From the NCBI RefSeq assembly GCF_003344765.1, contig NZ_QPMH01000006.1:184557-248556 (forward strand): a DNA stretch of 64,000 bases. Direction: 5' to 3'. The DNA comes from Ferruginivarius sediminum (GTDB lineage: Bacteria; Pseudomonadota; Alphaproteobacteria; Kiloniellales; Rhodovibrionaceae). Each line of letters begins with the position of its first letter. Position 1 is the stretch's first letter. The position numbers were made by a program, and so were the translations under genes. The notes below the pieces were generated by a model. That model had not been told where the DNA came from. It did not search any database and saw nothing but the letters and a program-made list of their open reading frames with translations. Shown one piece after another: positions 7,205 through 16,171 of the stretch.

Positions 7205-9622
7205 CTAGTCCGACACCTCGAATTCCACCGTGTAGGGATGAATATCGAGCATCCACTCGTTCATCGCGCGCTCCATCTCGGGCGTCGCCTCGACGAACTT
7301 CATGAAATAGATCGGCTCGGCGCGAGAGCGCATGCGTACCGCCAGCCGGTAGTGGCCAGGCTTGCTGATGGCTTCCGCCGGCACGGTGTACTCCGCCATC
7401 CGGCTGCCACCCGGCGGGACGCTGCGATTCTCCATGCGGATAAACGGCGGATGGTTGAGCACTGTCGTCGGCACGGTCGCCGGCCGGATGAACGGCAACT
7501 GATCGAGGTCGAAGTTGATCGGCAGGTACATTTCCCGATCGGTGCCCTTGACGTTCGTCGTCAGGAATTTCGTCTGCAGATTGAACAGCTGATCGTCATG
7601 CTCGATCTCGCCGGCGCGCACGTCGTGCGAATGCAGGTCCGCCATGTCGCCGTTGCTGTCAACGTAGCCGGATTCGAAGACCGTGTTGCCGTCGGGATCG
7701 ATCAGAGCGACGTTGAGCCACAGTTCCGGCTGCGCGCCCAGCGAGCCGGAGGGCAGGTTGTGGCCCTCGTCGACGTTGACCACGCGATAGGAGAACTCGA
7801 AGGATTCGCCGACTCTCGGCGGCTCGTCAAAGAACGGCCCGTCGATGCGGGTCCCGTTCTCCATCACCTGGCGGCGCAGCTTGCGCTTCTCGTCCAGCAG
7901 GTCAAGGTTGAACTCGACCACTTCACGGGCGTCCTCGCGATCCACCGAGAAAGCCCATGCGTCCGGAAAGTCATAGGCGAAGGCCGTCTCCAATTCCGCG
8001 AAGGCGTCCCGCACAGCGGTAACGTTTTCGACCTGGATGCGGTCGGACCCAACAGCAGCTTCGAGGTCGTCGACCGCGGCGGTGAAGCGTTCATACGCAT
8101 GCCGCAGTTCCCCAGGCCGTTCAAGCTGGCCGGCCCGGATATCCACCGCCGTGGCCAGGCGCTCTCGTTGACGCAGCAACTCCTCAAGCTGCGGCTCGGA
8201 GCCTTCAGCCGCGGCGGCCTCCATTGCATCGAGCTGATCCGGCAGGAAGGTGGAGGCGTCATTGGCGATGAACGCGGCTTCCTCGAAGTCCCGCTTGCCC
8301 CAGCCGGCGCGGTAGTCGAATTTCAGCCACTCCTCGACCGTCCAGCGGTCGGCGTCCGGATTGTGCGGGAAAATCCCCGGATGCGCGATCGAATAACCGG
8401 GGCCGTAGAAAGAGTGGTTGTGGTGATCGGTCTTCTTGCCGACCGGCTCCCCGCCCACCACGGCGGCGAAGTCCTGCTCGTAGCCGTCGGCGACGCCGGG
8501 CGTCCGGCCCATGTGACAGTCCTGGCAGGTTACCCCTTCCGCCAGGGCCGGGCTGTTGCGGTACTGGTCCCAGACGATCTCCAGCTTGATGCCAGGGTGG
8601 ACGGCGACCTGATGGCATGAGACGCAGAACTCCGACTTCGACATCTGTTCGAAGGAGATGACGCCCGAGTGGATTTCGCGGCCGCGTTGCTTGCCGTCCA
8701 GCGCCACGCTGTAATCCGACGGGTTTTCCGCGACCTCTGCGAACTGACTGTCATCCGTGTCGGACTTCATCGGTTCCGACAGATCGCCCGGCTCGACGAA
8801 GCGCTCGCCATTCACCTTGCCGTACTGCCTGGCGACGCGATGGCAGGTGATGCAGGTTACACCCTCGCGCGAGACCTTGCTGCGCTCCCATAGCGGCAAC
8901 CAGCGAGGTTCGCCGCGCTGCGTACCGACCTGCTGATGACAGCGCACGCAGAAGGATCCGATCGTGCCTTGGCTGAGATCGGTGATCTTCTGCTCGAACT
9001 TGTGGAACATCGGCGAGATCGAAGCGTAGGCGTGGTTGGAAGCGGCCCATTCCCAGTAAATACGCTCGTGGCAGGTCTTGCACTCGCTGGCGCTCGGGTA
9101 CTGATCCTCCTGGAACACGGCCGCGTGCGGGTCTTCGTAAGTGCCCATCCGCGGCGACCATTCCACCTTCTCGACCTCGGAGCCTTGGTCGCCGTCGCCG
9201 TCCTCAACCGCCTCCACTTCGGCCTCGCCGCTGCTGTCGAGCAGGTCGCCTTCCGGGTCCTCGTCCAGGAGACCGTCGGCGCCGGCAGAGTCGTCCAGTA
9301 GAAGATCCCCGCTGTCCGAGTCGCCGCCCGAGATCAGAGCATCGTCCGTGCCGCCCCCATCGCCCGACAACAGATCGTCGTTGCCATCGTCTTCATCTGC
9401 GAGCAGTTCGTCGTCGCTGCTCTGGCTCACCTGGACGACGCCGGGGCTGGACGAAGCGGCGAACTCGGTGGGGTGAGAAACCTCCGGGCCGCCTCCCTCG
9501 GAAGCAGCCAAGGCGACCGGCGATCCACTGGCGGCAAAGAGAAAAAGCACGCCGACCGAGGCGCTCTTGGCCAAGCAAAGCTTGTATATGTCCACGACCC
9601 GTCCCCTGAACCCCAGCAACAT
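7205..9622 (-). CDS. pentaheme c-type cytochrome (cytochrome c554-like) with acidic N-terminal linker
   Basis: Using the ATG at 9622 the protein has 805 residues. Hydrophobic residues about 20-40 end in A-L-A, a signal peptide. Residues about 60-150 form a low-complexity acidic linker with repeated D-D-L-L, D-L-L-L-D and G-L-L-D-E units. Five CxxCH heme sites follow at about 181, 225, 257, 333 and 366, with extra histidines (SNHAYAS, HHNHS) as likely distal ligands; the spacing resembles cytochrome c554/c552-type electron carriers. A long heme-free C-terminal part looks like a coiled region plus a beta domain. In-frame codons further upstream start at a TTG (9706) or ATG (9676) and are less likely. 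It would act in the periplasm or at the outer membrane with the downstream barrel protein. Confidence 0.75.
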   Translation of the reverse strand: MLLGFRGRVVDIYKLCLAKSASVGVLFLFAASGSPVALAASEGGGPEVSHPTEFAASSSPGVVQVSQSSDDELLADEDDGNDDLLSGDGGGTDDALISGGDSDSGDLLLDDSAGADGLLDEDPEGDLLDSSGEAEVEAVEDGDGDQGSEVEKVEWSPRMGTYEDPHAAVFQEDQYPSASECKTCHERIYWEWAASNHAYASISPMFHKFEQKITDLSQGTIGSFCVRCHQQVGTQRGEPRWLPLWERSKVSREGVTCITCHRVARQYGKVNGERFVEPGDLSEPMKSDTDDSQFAEVAENPSDYSVALDGKQRGREIHSGVISFEQMSKSEFCVSCHQVAVHPGIKLEIVWDQYRNSPALAEGVTCQDCHMGRTPGVADGYEQDFAAVVGGEPVGKKTDHHNHSFYGPGYSIAHPGIFPHNPDADRWTVEEWLKFDYRAGWGKRDFEEAAFIANDASTFLPDQLDAMEAAAAEGSEPQLEELLRQRERLATAVDIRAGQLERPGELRHAYERFTAAVDDLEAAVGSDRIQVENVTAVRDAFAELETAFAYDFPDAWAFSVDREDAREVVEFNLDLLDEKRKLRRQVMENGTRIDGPFFDEPPRVGESFEFSYRVVNVDEGHNLPSGSLGAQPELWLNVALIDPDGNTVFESGYVDSNGDMADLHSHDVRAGEIEHDDQLFNLQTKFLTTNVKGTDREMYLPINFDLDQLPFIRPATVPTTVLNHPPFIRMENRSVPPGGSRMAEYTVPAEAISKPGHYRLAVRMRSRAEPIYFMKFVEATPEMERAMNEWMLDIHPYTVEFEVSD

Positions 9623-9712
9623 ATCGCCACGCAACAAATCCCGACGCAGCGAACCGATGCATTTAGTATGTGTCATCCGGCCATGTGGCCGCCTGCCACG
9701 ATTCAATTCGAT

Positions 9713-9724
9713 GAGGTATACCTC
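9713..9724. promoter_or_regulatory. 12-bp perfect palindrome upstream of the cytochrome gene
   Basis: GAGGTATACCTC is a perfect palindrome in an AT-rich stretch about 90 bases before the chosen cytochrome start. It is well placed for an operator of the cytochrome/barrel operon; no binding protein is identified. Confidence 0.35.
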
Positions 9725-9913
9725 GATTATTTTCTACGAAGGTTTACAAACTCTTGCAGCATGGATCAAGTGACGCCTTGAGCCATCGCCGTATTTCCCC
9801 GGTCGGTACGGGCTGGAATAAGATACAGTGCATGCCCTCTTGCGGACGACAGGGCAAGCACGGGATGACCACCGCGCCACTTCTACGGCCTGGGTGCTGG
9901 CCTGCTACCCCGT

Positions 9914-10975
9914 CTACCCCACGACCACGGAAGACCCGCCGACAATGACCGCCGTCGCGACGGCCGCCGCGAGGAAGGCCGTTTCCACCACCATCAAGGC
10001 CACTGGGCGCCAGCCCAGTTCGAGGAAATCCTTGATGGCCGTCTTGACGCCGAGCGCCGCGATCGCCGTCACGAGGCACCAGCTTGAAGCGGTGCTTGCG
10101 GCCTCGACGGCTACAGGCGGCAGCACCGATAGGTTTGCCATGACCGCGAGTATCACGAAGCCGATCAGGAAGGTTGGAACCTTCACGCGCGCCTTGCCCG
10201 CGCCACCTGCGCCGCCGGTCACGAAGCGGGTCGCGGCGAAGGCGAGGATCAGCGTGGTCGGAATCAGCATCGCCACACGCAGGAGCTTGGTGAGCGTTGC
10301 CGTATCGCCGGCCTGCTCGGAGATCACATAGCCTGCGCCGACGACCTGCGCCACGTCGTGCACGCTCGCGCCGATGATATAGCCGGCCTGCACATCGGAG
10401 AGGTCGAAGAGACTGAGCACAGCGGGATAGAACACCATGCATATGGTGCTGAGCGTGGTGACGCCGACGACAGTGAACAGGGTGTCCCGCTCCCGGCTGC
10501 GCGATGGCGGCAGCACGCTGGAGATCGCCAGCGCCGCCGAGGCGCCGCAGATGGCCACGGCCCCGCCGGTGAGAATCCCCATCTGCCCCGATTGATCCAG
10601 ACGGCGCGCGATTAGCCGGCCGAACAGTATCGTCAGCGGCACCATGCCGACGATCAACACCACCGCCACCCAGCCGACCTGAAGGATCTGTTCCACTCCG
10701 ATTCGCGCGCCCAGCAGCGCGACGCCGATCCGCAGCACGGTTCGCGAGGCGAACTCCACACCCTGCATGACCCGCGCGTGATCGGAGAGGAAGTTGAACG
10801 CGATCCCCAGCAACAGCGCGAAAAGCAGCGTCGGCCCGCCATAGCGGCTGGAGACGAACATCGCGGCGACGGCGATGGTCAAAGAGGTGAGAAGACCCGG
10901 CCACAGGTCGACGAGGCTGGCGGTCATCCGCTTGATCACGGTGCCGGGGAACTTCGGACGAATCTCTGACGTCAT
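9914..10975 (-). CDS. YeiH/UPF0324-family putative sulfate exporter membrane protein
   Basis: Starting at the ATG at 10975 the product has 353 residues, close to E. coli YeiH. It is highly hydrophobic with about ten membrane segments and shows family landmarks: P-G-L-L-T-S at the start, G-I-A-L/F-N-F-L, a G-A-A/V-A-I-C-G-A-S-A-A motif mid-protein, and G-A-S-V-H-D-V-A-Q-V-V-G-A-G. The family is annotated as putative sulfate or sulfur-anion exporters, though its substrate is not well proven. It is the last minus-strand gene of the catabolic island, 126 bases downstream of the biotin carboxylase stop, so co-transcription is possible but not certain. An upstream in-frame ATG at 11059 lacks a ribosome site. 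Confidence 0.8.
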   Translation of the reverse strand: MTSEIRPKFPGTVIKRMTASLVDLWPGLLTSLTIAVAAMFVSSRYGGPTLLFALLLGIAFNFLSDHARVMQGVEFASRTVLRIGVALLGARIGVEQILQVGWVAVVLIVGMVPLTILFGRLIARRLDQSGQMGILTGGAVAICGASAALAISSVLPPSRSRERDTLFTVVGVTTLSTICMVFYPAVLSLFDLSDVQAGYIIGASVHDVAQVVGAGYVISEQAGDTATLTKLLRVAMLIPTTLILAFAATRFVTGGAGGAGKARVKVPTFLIGFVILAVMANLSVLPPVAVEAASTASSWCLVTAIAALGVKTAIKDFLELGWRPVALMVVETAFLAAAVATAVIVGGSSVVVG

Positions 10976-11101
10976 GTCGTCGTGGCTTCCGCACCGTTCA
11001 TATGAAAGCTCGGCAATTCCCGCATCGGTGACGGGCGTGGACCTGCGCGCAAATGGCATGGGCCAGCGGCGGCGGCGCTGTCCCGGCGGCAGCTCGCACG
11101 C

Positions 11102-12481
11102 CTATGCATGATCGGCCGGGACAGTCGTAAGCGCGCGCAGGTTCTCCTCGACAAAGCGGGTGGAGACGCCCCCCTTACGGTAAGCCTCGTCCGCCAGGAC
11201 GTTGAGCAGGAAGTCCAGATTCGTTGCTACACCGGAAATCCGGCATTGCGCAAGGCCGGCCCGCAACCGCTCGATCGCGTGTTGCCGGTCATCGCCCACG
11301 GCGATCAGCTTCGCGATCATCGGGTCGTAATGGGCGGTGATCGTATCCCCCTGGCGTATCCCGCCGTCGATACGCAGACCGTCCGCCTGCTCCGGCAGAT
11401 CGCATCGCTCAAGATGGCCGGGAGACGGCAAAAACCCCTTTTCGGGACGTTCCGCGTATATGCGTGCCTCTATAGCATGGCCCTCGGCCACCGGGCATGC
11501 GTCGGCAAGGGCCTCAAGGCCGTCGCCGGCGGCGAGCCGAAGCTGCAACCCGACCAGGTCGACGCCGGTCGCCATCTCCGTGACCGGGTGTTCCACCTGG
11601 ATGCGCGTGTTCATCTCCAGGAAGAAGAACTCTTCGCTGTCGCCGTCGAGCACGAACTCGACCGTGCCGGCGCCGCGATAGCGTTCCTGCGCGGCCAGCG
11701 CCTCCGCCGCCTTTCGCATCGCCTCCCGCGTCACCGGAGAGAGACCCGGCGCCGGCGATTCCTCGATCACCTTCTGGAAGCGGCGCTGGACCGAGCAATC
11801 GCGTTCCGGAAAGGTTACCACACGGCCATCGCCCAGGCCGAACACTTGCACTTCCACGTGGCGCGCGCGGGCGACGAAGCGCTCAAGATAGACCGTACCG
11901 TCGCCGAAGGTGCGTTCGGCCTGCATCTGCGTCGCCTCCACGACCTCGGCAAGGCGCTCCGGCCCCTCGACCAGACGCATGCCGATACCGCCGCCGCCGC
12001 CGGCCGCCTTCACCAGCAGCGGGTAGCCGACGTCTTCCGCGCACTGCGCCAGGCCGGCCGCATCGCCCGCCGCGAAGCGGGGAGAGCCCGGCAATACCGG
12101 CACCCCCGCCGATTTCGCCAGCATGCGGGCGCGCTCCTTGTCGCCCATGTCCTCGATGGTCTTCGCCCGGGGGCCGATCCAGGTCATTTCCGCCGCCTCG
12201 ACCGCCCGCGCGAAAGCCGGGCTCTCGGAGAGGAACCCATAGCCCGGATGGACCGCGTCGGCGCCTGACAGCCTTGCAGCTTCCAGAACCGCCGCCCGAT
12301 CCAGATAGCTTTTGCGCGCCGGTGCCGGGCCGATGGGATAGGCCTCGTCGGCAAGCTCGGCGTGGAGCGCGTGCTCGTCCGCTTCGGAGAAGACCGCCGC
12401 GGTCTTCAGTCCCAGGGACCGGCAGGCCCGGATGACACGGCAAGCAATCTCGCCCCTGTTCGCGATGAGTACCTTCTTCAT
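11102..12481 (-). CDS. biotin carboxylase subunit of an acyl-CoA carboxylase
   Basis: The 459-residue protein begins M-K-K-V-L-I-A-N-R-G-E-I-A and carries the whole biotin carboxylase fold: H-P-G-Y-G-F-L-S-E-S, the glycine-rich ATP loop A-A-G-G-G-G-G-I-G-M, R-D-C-S-V-Q-R-R, and E-M-N-T-R-I-Q-V-E-H-P-V-T-E. It stops without a biotinyl domain. Its likely partners are a separate biotinyl protein (36.7 kb) and a carboxyltransferase (37.1 kb) of the same island. It carboxylates protein-bound biotin with ATP and bicarbonate. A GTP-free start five codons upstream (12496) is possible, but the ATG at 12481 matches the family. It is the last gene of the operon starting at the SDR at 15998. Confidence 0.85.
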   Translation of the reverse strand: MKKVLIANRGEIACRVIRACRSLGLKTAAVFSEADEHALHAELADEAYPIGPAPARKSYLDRAAVLEAARLSGADAVHPGYGFLSESPAFARAVEAAEMTWIGPRAKTIEDMGDKERARMLAKSAGVPVLPGSPRFAAGDAAGLAQCAEDVGYPLLVKAAGGGGGIGMRLVEGPERLAEVVEATQMQAERTFGDGTVYLERFVARARHVEVQVFGLGDGRVVTFPERDCSVQRRFQKVIEESPAPGLSPVTREAMRKAAEALAAQERYRGAGTVEFVLDGDSEEFFFLEMNTRIQVEHPVTEMATGVDLVGLQLRLAAGDGLEALADACPVAEGHAIEARIYAERPEKGFLPSPGHLERCDLPEQADGLRIDGGIRQGDTITAHYDPMIAKLIAVGDDRQHAIERLRAGLAQCRISGVATNLDFLLNVLADEAYRKGGVSTRFVEENLRALTTVPADHA

Positions 12482-12505
12482 GGCTCCGCTCGGCAATCGG
12501 TTGGC

Positions 12506-13375
12506 TTATTCGTTCAGGAAATCCAGCAGCACGCGGTTGACCTCGCCGGGCCGCTCGTAAAGCACCCAGTGACCGGCGCCCTCGATCCGGTGCGCTCGGA
12601 TGTCCGGCACGAGACCGCGGATCGCCGCTTCGTATGCGTGCAGGTTGCGAAGCGCATAAGCGTCCCGACTGCCCCAAATCGCCGCGACGGCCTCGACGGG
12701 CCTCAAGGCCAATGCATCCTTCAGGGCGGACGAACGCGAGTAGGGCCGCCCCACCGCGCGCGCCGCGCCGACATTCGCGTCCTGGATCAGGACCGTTTCC
12801 TCGTCGATCAGCGCCGGGTCGGCCAGCATCAACCTGGACAGGTTATGCCGGTGAACCGCGAGCCGCTCCGCCTGGGACATTCCGGCGCGCAGGCTTCGCA
12901 AGCCATCGAAGCCGCCCATGGGAACGCCCAGCCCGGCCGGCGCGCACAACGCCAGACGGCGGACACGCGGACCGGCCGGCGCGGCCCTTGCCATGCGAAC
13001 GGCGAGCGCCCCGGACATGACGGTGCCGAAGGAGAAAGCTGCCACGTCGAGCCATTCGTGCGCCTCCGCGAAGCGCGCCAGCCCGCTGGCGAGCGCCGCC
13101 GGTATGGCGTCCAGCAGGTCGGGACCGGCGGGATCGTCGGACTCCCCGAAGCCCGGCATGTCCGGACAGATGACACGGCGGCTTTCGGCGAGCGCCGGAA
13201 TGGTGCGCAGGAAGTGCATCCACGAACCGAAGCCGCCATGCAGCATGACGACGGGTGGTCCCTCTCCCCAGATGCGCCAGACGACACGGCCGCCCTTGTG
13301 GCGCGTCTCCAAGCGGCGCGCCGACGTGGCCAGCCGCCGGACGGCCGGTGCGCGCGCATCGTCCTGGGTGATCAT
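12506..13375 (-). CDS. alpha/beta hydrolase
   Basis: Starting at the ATG at 13375, behind a GGAGAAGG ribosome site, the protein has 289 residues. It has the H-G-G-F-G-S oxyanion region near residue 55, the nucleophile elbow A-F-S-F-G-T, a late D-A region (I-W-G-S-R-D-A-Y), and the catalytic histidine in G-A-G-H-W-V. The fold is that of meta-cleavage hydrolases and esterases. It lies between a MaoC gene and the biotin carboxylase in a tight operon, so it may hydrolyse a ring-cleavage product, an ester or a CoA thioester in the same pathway. The exact reaction is unknown. Confidence 0.75.
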   Translation of the reverse strand: MITQDDARAPAVRRLATSARRLETRHKGGRVVWRIWGEGPPVVMLHGGFGSWMHFLRTIPALAESRRVICPDMPGFGESDDPAGPDLLDAIPAALASGLARFAEAHEWLDVAAFSFGTVMSGALAVRMARAAPAGPRVRRLALCAPAGLGVPMGGFDGLRSLRAGMSQAERLAVHRHNLSRLMLADPALIDEETVLIQDANVGAARAVGRPYSRSSALKDALALRPVEAVAAIWGSRDAYALRNLHAYEAAIRGLVPDIRAHRIEGAGHWVLYERPGEVNRVLLDFLNE

Positions 13376-13412
13376 CCCGCCTTCTCCGCCAGGAAAGCCG
13401 CCGCGTTCGCCG

Positions 13413-13838
13413 TCAACGCGCCAGCGCCACGACCGCGCCACCGGCGAAGACCTGCTTGTCCTCGACGTGCCCTGTCACCTCAAGCTCGCAGCAGCGCTGG
13501 CCGCCGGCCTCGAACTTGCGGGTGACATGGCCGTCGAAGCGCACGGAGTCGCCGGGTCTGACCGGGGTCAGGAACCGGCCCGAGATGTCCCGGACCAGCG
13601 CACCCGGCCCCGCCCAGGTGGTGACAGCCTGCCCGGCGAAGCCCATGGTCAGCATCCCGTGAGCGATCACGCCGCCGAGGCCGGCCTCGATCGCGAAGGG
13701 CTGGTCATAGTGGATCCGGTTGTAGTCGCCGGACGCGCCGGCATACATCACAAGCTGCCGTGTCGTGACGGGATCCTTCGTGAGATTGAAGACGTCGCCC
13801 TCGGCGACTTCGTCGAACCGCCGCACCTCGTCCGGCAT
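13413..13838 (-). CDS. MaoC-family (R)-enoyl-CoA hydratase-like protein
   Basis: The 141-residue single-hotdog protein shows the hydratase 2 motif Y-N-R-I-H-Y-D with Asp/His nearby, A-G-L-G-G-V-I-A-H-G-M-L-T-M-G, and R-F-L-T-P-V-R-P-G-D-S. These match MaoC/PhaJ-type enzymes that hydrate 2-enoyl-CoA to (R)-3-hydroxyacyl-CoA. It follows the acyl-CoA dehydrogenase in the same operon, which fits the next beta-oxidation step. Confidence 0.8.
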   Translation of the reverse strand: MPDEVRRFDEVAEGDVFNLTKDPVTTRQLVMYAGASGDYNRIHYDQPFAIEAGLGGVIAHGMLTMGFAGQAVTTWAGPGALVRDISGRFLTPVRPGDSVRFDGHVTRKFEAGGQRCCELEVTGHVEDKQVFAGGAVVALAR

Positions 13839-13876
13839 TTCCCCTCTCCCGCTGTCCTGCTGTTGGATGGAGCCCG

Positions 13877-15040
13877 CTACCGCTGCAGCGTGGAATCGAA
13901 CTCCTGGTCCAGTTCGGACTGTCCGATGATCTGGGCGGTGCGGTCGTGACCGGCGTGCAGGACGTGGGTTTCGAGGTCGCGGAGATAGCGGCTCAGCGGG
14001 AACTGATCGAACAGGGCCGTGGAGCCGGCGGCGTGGATGATCTTGTGCGACAGATCGAAGGCGACCTGCGCGGCCATCGACTTGGCGCTCATCGACAGCA
14101 GTTCCGCCTCGGTCACCGACTTCGTCTTGAAGGCGCGGATCGCGTCGTGGAAAACCGACTCCGCCGCGTCCAGGGCGATCCGCATCTCGCCGGTGCGCAT
14201 CTGGATCAGGTCCGAACCGCCCTTGCCGCGACCGACGACGTACTGGCGATACCAGTTGTACATGCCCTCGGTCGTGCCGAGATAGTTCGCCGTGAAGCCC
14301 AGATGGAACTTACCCTGCCAGCGCCCGCGCGGGTAGTCGCCCGGCTTGCCCAGGATATTCTCGTCGGGCACGAAGACGTCGTCGAGCGTGATGACGGGGC
14401 TGGCGGCCGCGCGCATGCCGTTCGGCCGGTACCAGTCATTGTCGATGCTGACACCCTTCATGCCGGGCTCGATCATCACCATCAGGTGGTTGTCCTGATA
14501 GGATTCGACGCCCTCGATGGCGCAGAAGATGATCGCGAATCCCATCATCGGCCCGTTGGTGGCGTAGTTCTTCTCGCCACGAATGATGTAACCGCCGTCC
14601 ACCTTCTTCGCCTGGGTGTTCATCATGTACATATGCTTGCGCTTGGCTTCCGAGCCGACGAAGGAGCTCAGGAAAGGCCGGCGGAACATCGGCTGGATAT
14701 AGCGCTCGTGCTGGTCCGGCGTGCCGAGGTCGTGCACCGCCCAGGCGGTGTGATTGTGCACCTGGTAGCAGTGCGCCGTTGAGCTGCACCCGCGCGCGAT
14801 CATGCGCAGCGCCTGCAGATAGGTGGCCGGATCGTCCGTTTCGAGGTTGCTGCCCTTGCCGCCGATCTCCTTCGGCAAGGTGGTCGTCAGCCAGCCGCGC
14901 TCGAACAGCGTCTGGATGTTCTCGCGGGGCATCTCGCAGTTCTCGTCGTAGGCGCGGCCGCGCGGTCGGAACTCCTTGGTGGCCAGCTCCTCAAGCTCCC
15001 TGATTTCGTCCCGTTGCAGGACGTCCACGGGGTCGATCAT
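13877..15040 (-). CDS. acyl-CoA dehydrogenase family flavoprotein
   Basis: The 387-residue protein has the acyl-CoA dehydrogenase order: helical N-domain, central beta-domain with G-E-K-N-Y-A-T-N-G, and a C-terminal helical domain ending H-K-I-I-H-A-A-G-S-T-A-L-F. The last motif resembles HsaA/DszC-type flavin-dependent monooxygenases as well as dehydrogenases, so a two-component monooxygenase using reduced flavin is a real alternative; a free flavin reductase is encoded at 36.2 kb. The start has a strong GGAGG site. It is the second gene of the operon led by the SDR at 15998. Confidence 0.75.
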   Translation of the reverse strand: MIDPVDVLQRDEIRELEELATKEFRPRGRAYDENCEMPRENIQTLFERGWLTTTLPKEIGGKGSNLETDDPATYLQALRMIARGCSSTAHCYQVHNHTAWAVHDLGTPDQHERYIQPMFRRPFLSSFVGSEAKRKHMYMMNTQAKKVDGGYIIRGEKNYATNGPMMGFAIIFCAIEGVESYQDNHLMVMIEPGMKGVSIDNDWYRPNGMRAAASPVITLDDVFVPDENILGKPGDYPRGRWQGKFHLGFTANYLGTTEGMYNWYRQYVVGRGKGGSDLIQMRTGEMRIALDAAESVFHDAIRAFKTKSVTEAELLSMSAKSMAAQVAFDLSHKIIHAAGSTALFDQFPLSRYLRDLETHVLHAGHDRTAQIIGQSELDQEFDSTLQR

Positions 15041-15224
15041 CGAATACCTCCATTCCTTATCCGAACCGCGGCCGCGTCGCGGCGGTCCGCCTTATTGCCG
15101 ACGCGGCCCACGGGCCACGCGCCCTTCTTCGGATGCGGCGCCGGCCGCATCCCGCCTCAACGCAAGCTTCCCGATCCTCTCGCCGGTCTCGACGGCACCT
15201 CCGCCAGGCCGGAACCGGAAAGTG

Positions 15225-15998
15225 TCATCGCTTGGTTTCCGGGCCGCCGCTGACGTAGATGACCTGGCCGCTGACAAAGCTGGCCTCGTCGCTGCACAGG
15301 AAGGCGATGACATTCGCCACGTCGCGGGGCACGCCGACGCGCCCGATCGCGATGTTCTTGGCACGCGCCTCCTTGTACGCCTCGGGCTCATAGCCCAGAC
15401 GTTTCGCCGTCGCCTGCGTCATCTCCGTATCGATGAAGCCCGGTGCGACCGAGTTCACGTTGACGTTGAACTTGCCGAGCTCCAGCGCCAGCGTCCGCGT
15501 GAAGCCCTGCAGCCCGGCCTTGGCTGTCGAGTAGTTGAGTTGCCCCCGGTTCCCCAGCGCGGAGGTCGAGGACAGGTTGACGATCTTGCCATAGCGCTGC
15601 TCGACCATGTGGCGCTGCGCCGCGCGCGAGCACAGGAAAGCGCCGCGCAGGTGGACGCCGATGACGGAATCCCAGTCCTCGTCGTTCAACTTGTGGACCA
15701 GGTTGTCGCGGGTCACGCCTGCGTTGTTGACCAGGATATCGACACCGCCGAAGCGCTCGGCCGCGGCCGCCACCATCGCCTCCGCCGAGTCCTTCTCGCC
15801 GACGTCGCAGGCGATACCCAGCGCCTCGCCCCCATGCGCCTTCGCGATGCCGGCGGCGGCCTCCTCGGCGGCGCCGCCGTCGAGATCCGCGACAACAACA
15901 CGGGCGCCGGCCTCCGCGAAGCGATCCGCCGTCGCCCGGCCGATGCCGCGGGCCGCGCCCGTCACGATTGCCGTGCGGCCTTCGAAGCGTCGTCCCAT
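15225..15998 (-). CDS. short-chain dehydrogenase/reductase, FabG type
   Basis: This 257-residue SDR keeps all classical motifs: T-G-A-A-R-G-I-G for NAD(P) binding, N-N-A-G near 90, the catalytic serine in N-L-S-S-T-S, and Y-S-T-A-K. The C-terminus (Y-V-S-G-G-P) is normal. It should oxidise or reduce a 3-hydroxyacyl-CoA or similar alcohol. It is first in a minus-strand operon (SDR, dehydrogenase, MaoC, hydrolase, biotin carboxylase) behind the promoter at 16095-16124, with a GAGGGGG site upstream of the ATG. Confidence 0.85.
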   Translation of the reverse strand: MGRRFEGRTAIVTGAARGIGRATADRFAEAGARVVVADLDGGAAEEAAAGIAKAHGGEALGIACDVGEKDSAEAMVAAAAERFGGVDILVNNAGVTRDNLVHKLNDEDWDSVIGVHLRGAFLCSRAAQRHMVEQRYGKIVNLSSTSALGNRGQLNYSTAKAGLQGFTRTLALELGKFNVNVNSVAPGFIDTEMTQATAKRLGYEPEAYKEARAKNIAIGRVGVPRDVANVIAFLCSDEASFVSGQVIYVSGGPETKR

Positions 15999-16094
15999 GC
16001 TCTTTTGAACCCCCTCTTGCCTTCCGGGCCGTCACCGCTTTCCGACCATCCCAGGGGGAGGCGCTCAGCGGCGCGATGTTTCAATGTACTGCTT

Positions 16095-16124
16095 ATTATG
16101 AACACGATATAGCGATATTGTCAC
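16095..16124 (-). promoter_or_regulatory. predicted promoter of the SDR operon with an ACAAT motif
   Basis: On the minus strand GTGACA (16124-16119), an 18-base spacer and CATAAT (16100-16095) form a plausible promoter about 100 bases before the SDR start. GTGACAATATC at the -35 box is related to the ACAWTGT motif found in the other control regions of the island. Confidence 0.5.
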
Positions 16125-16171
16125 GCTTTCTTTGAAGCAATTTTCCCGTGCGGCCGCTCGGGTGCGCGGCG

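Noticed and set aside
5638..7305. 555-codon plus-strand frame
   Set aside because: Antisense to the outer-membrane barrel gene; no motif, His/Arg-rich composition.
13877..15040. DmdC (DMSP demethylation pathway) assignment
   Set aside because: The protein is about 200 residues too short for DmdC and no DmdA is present.
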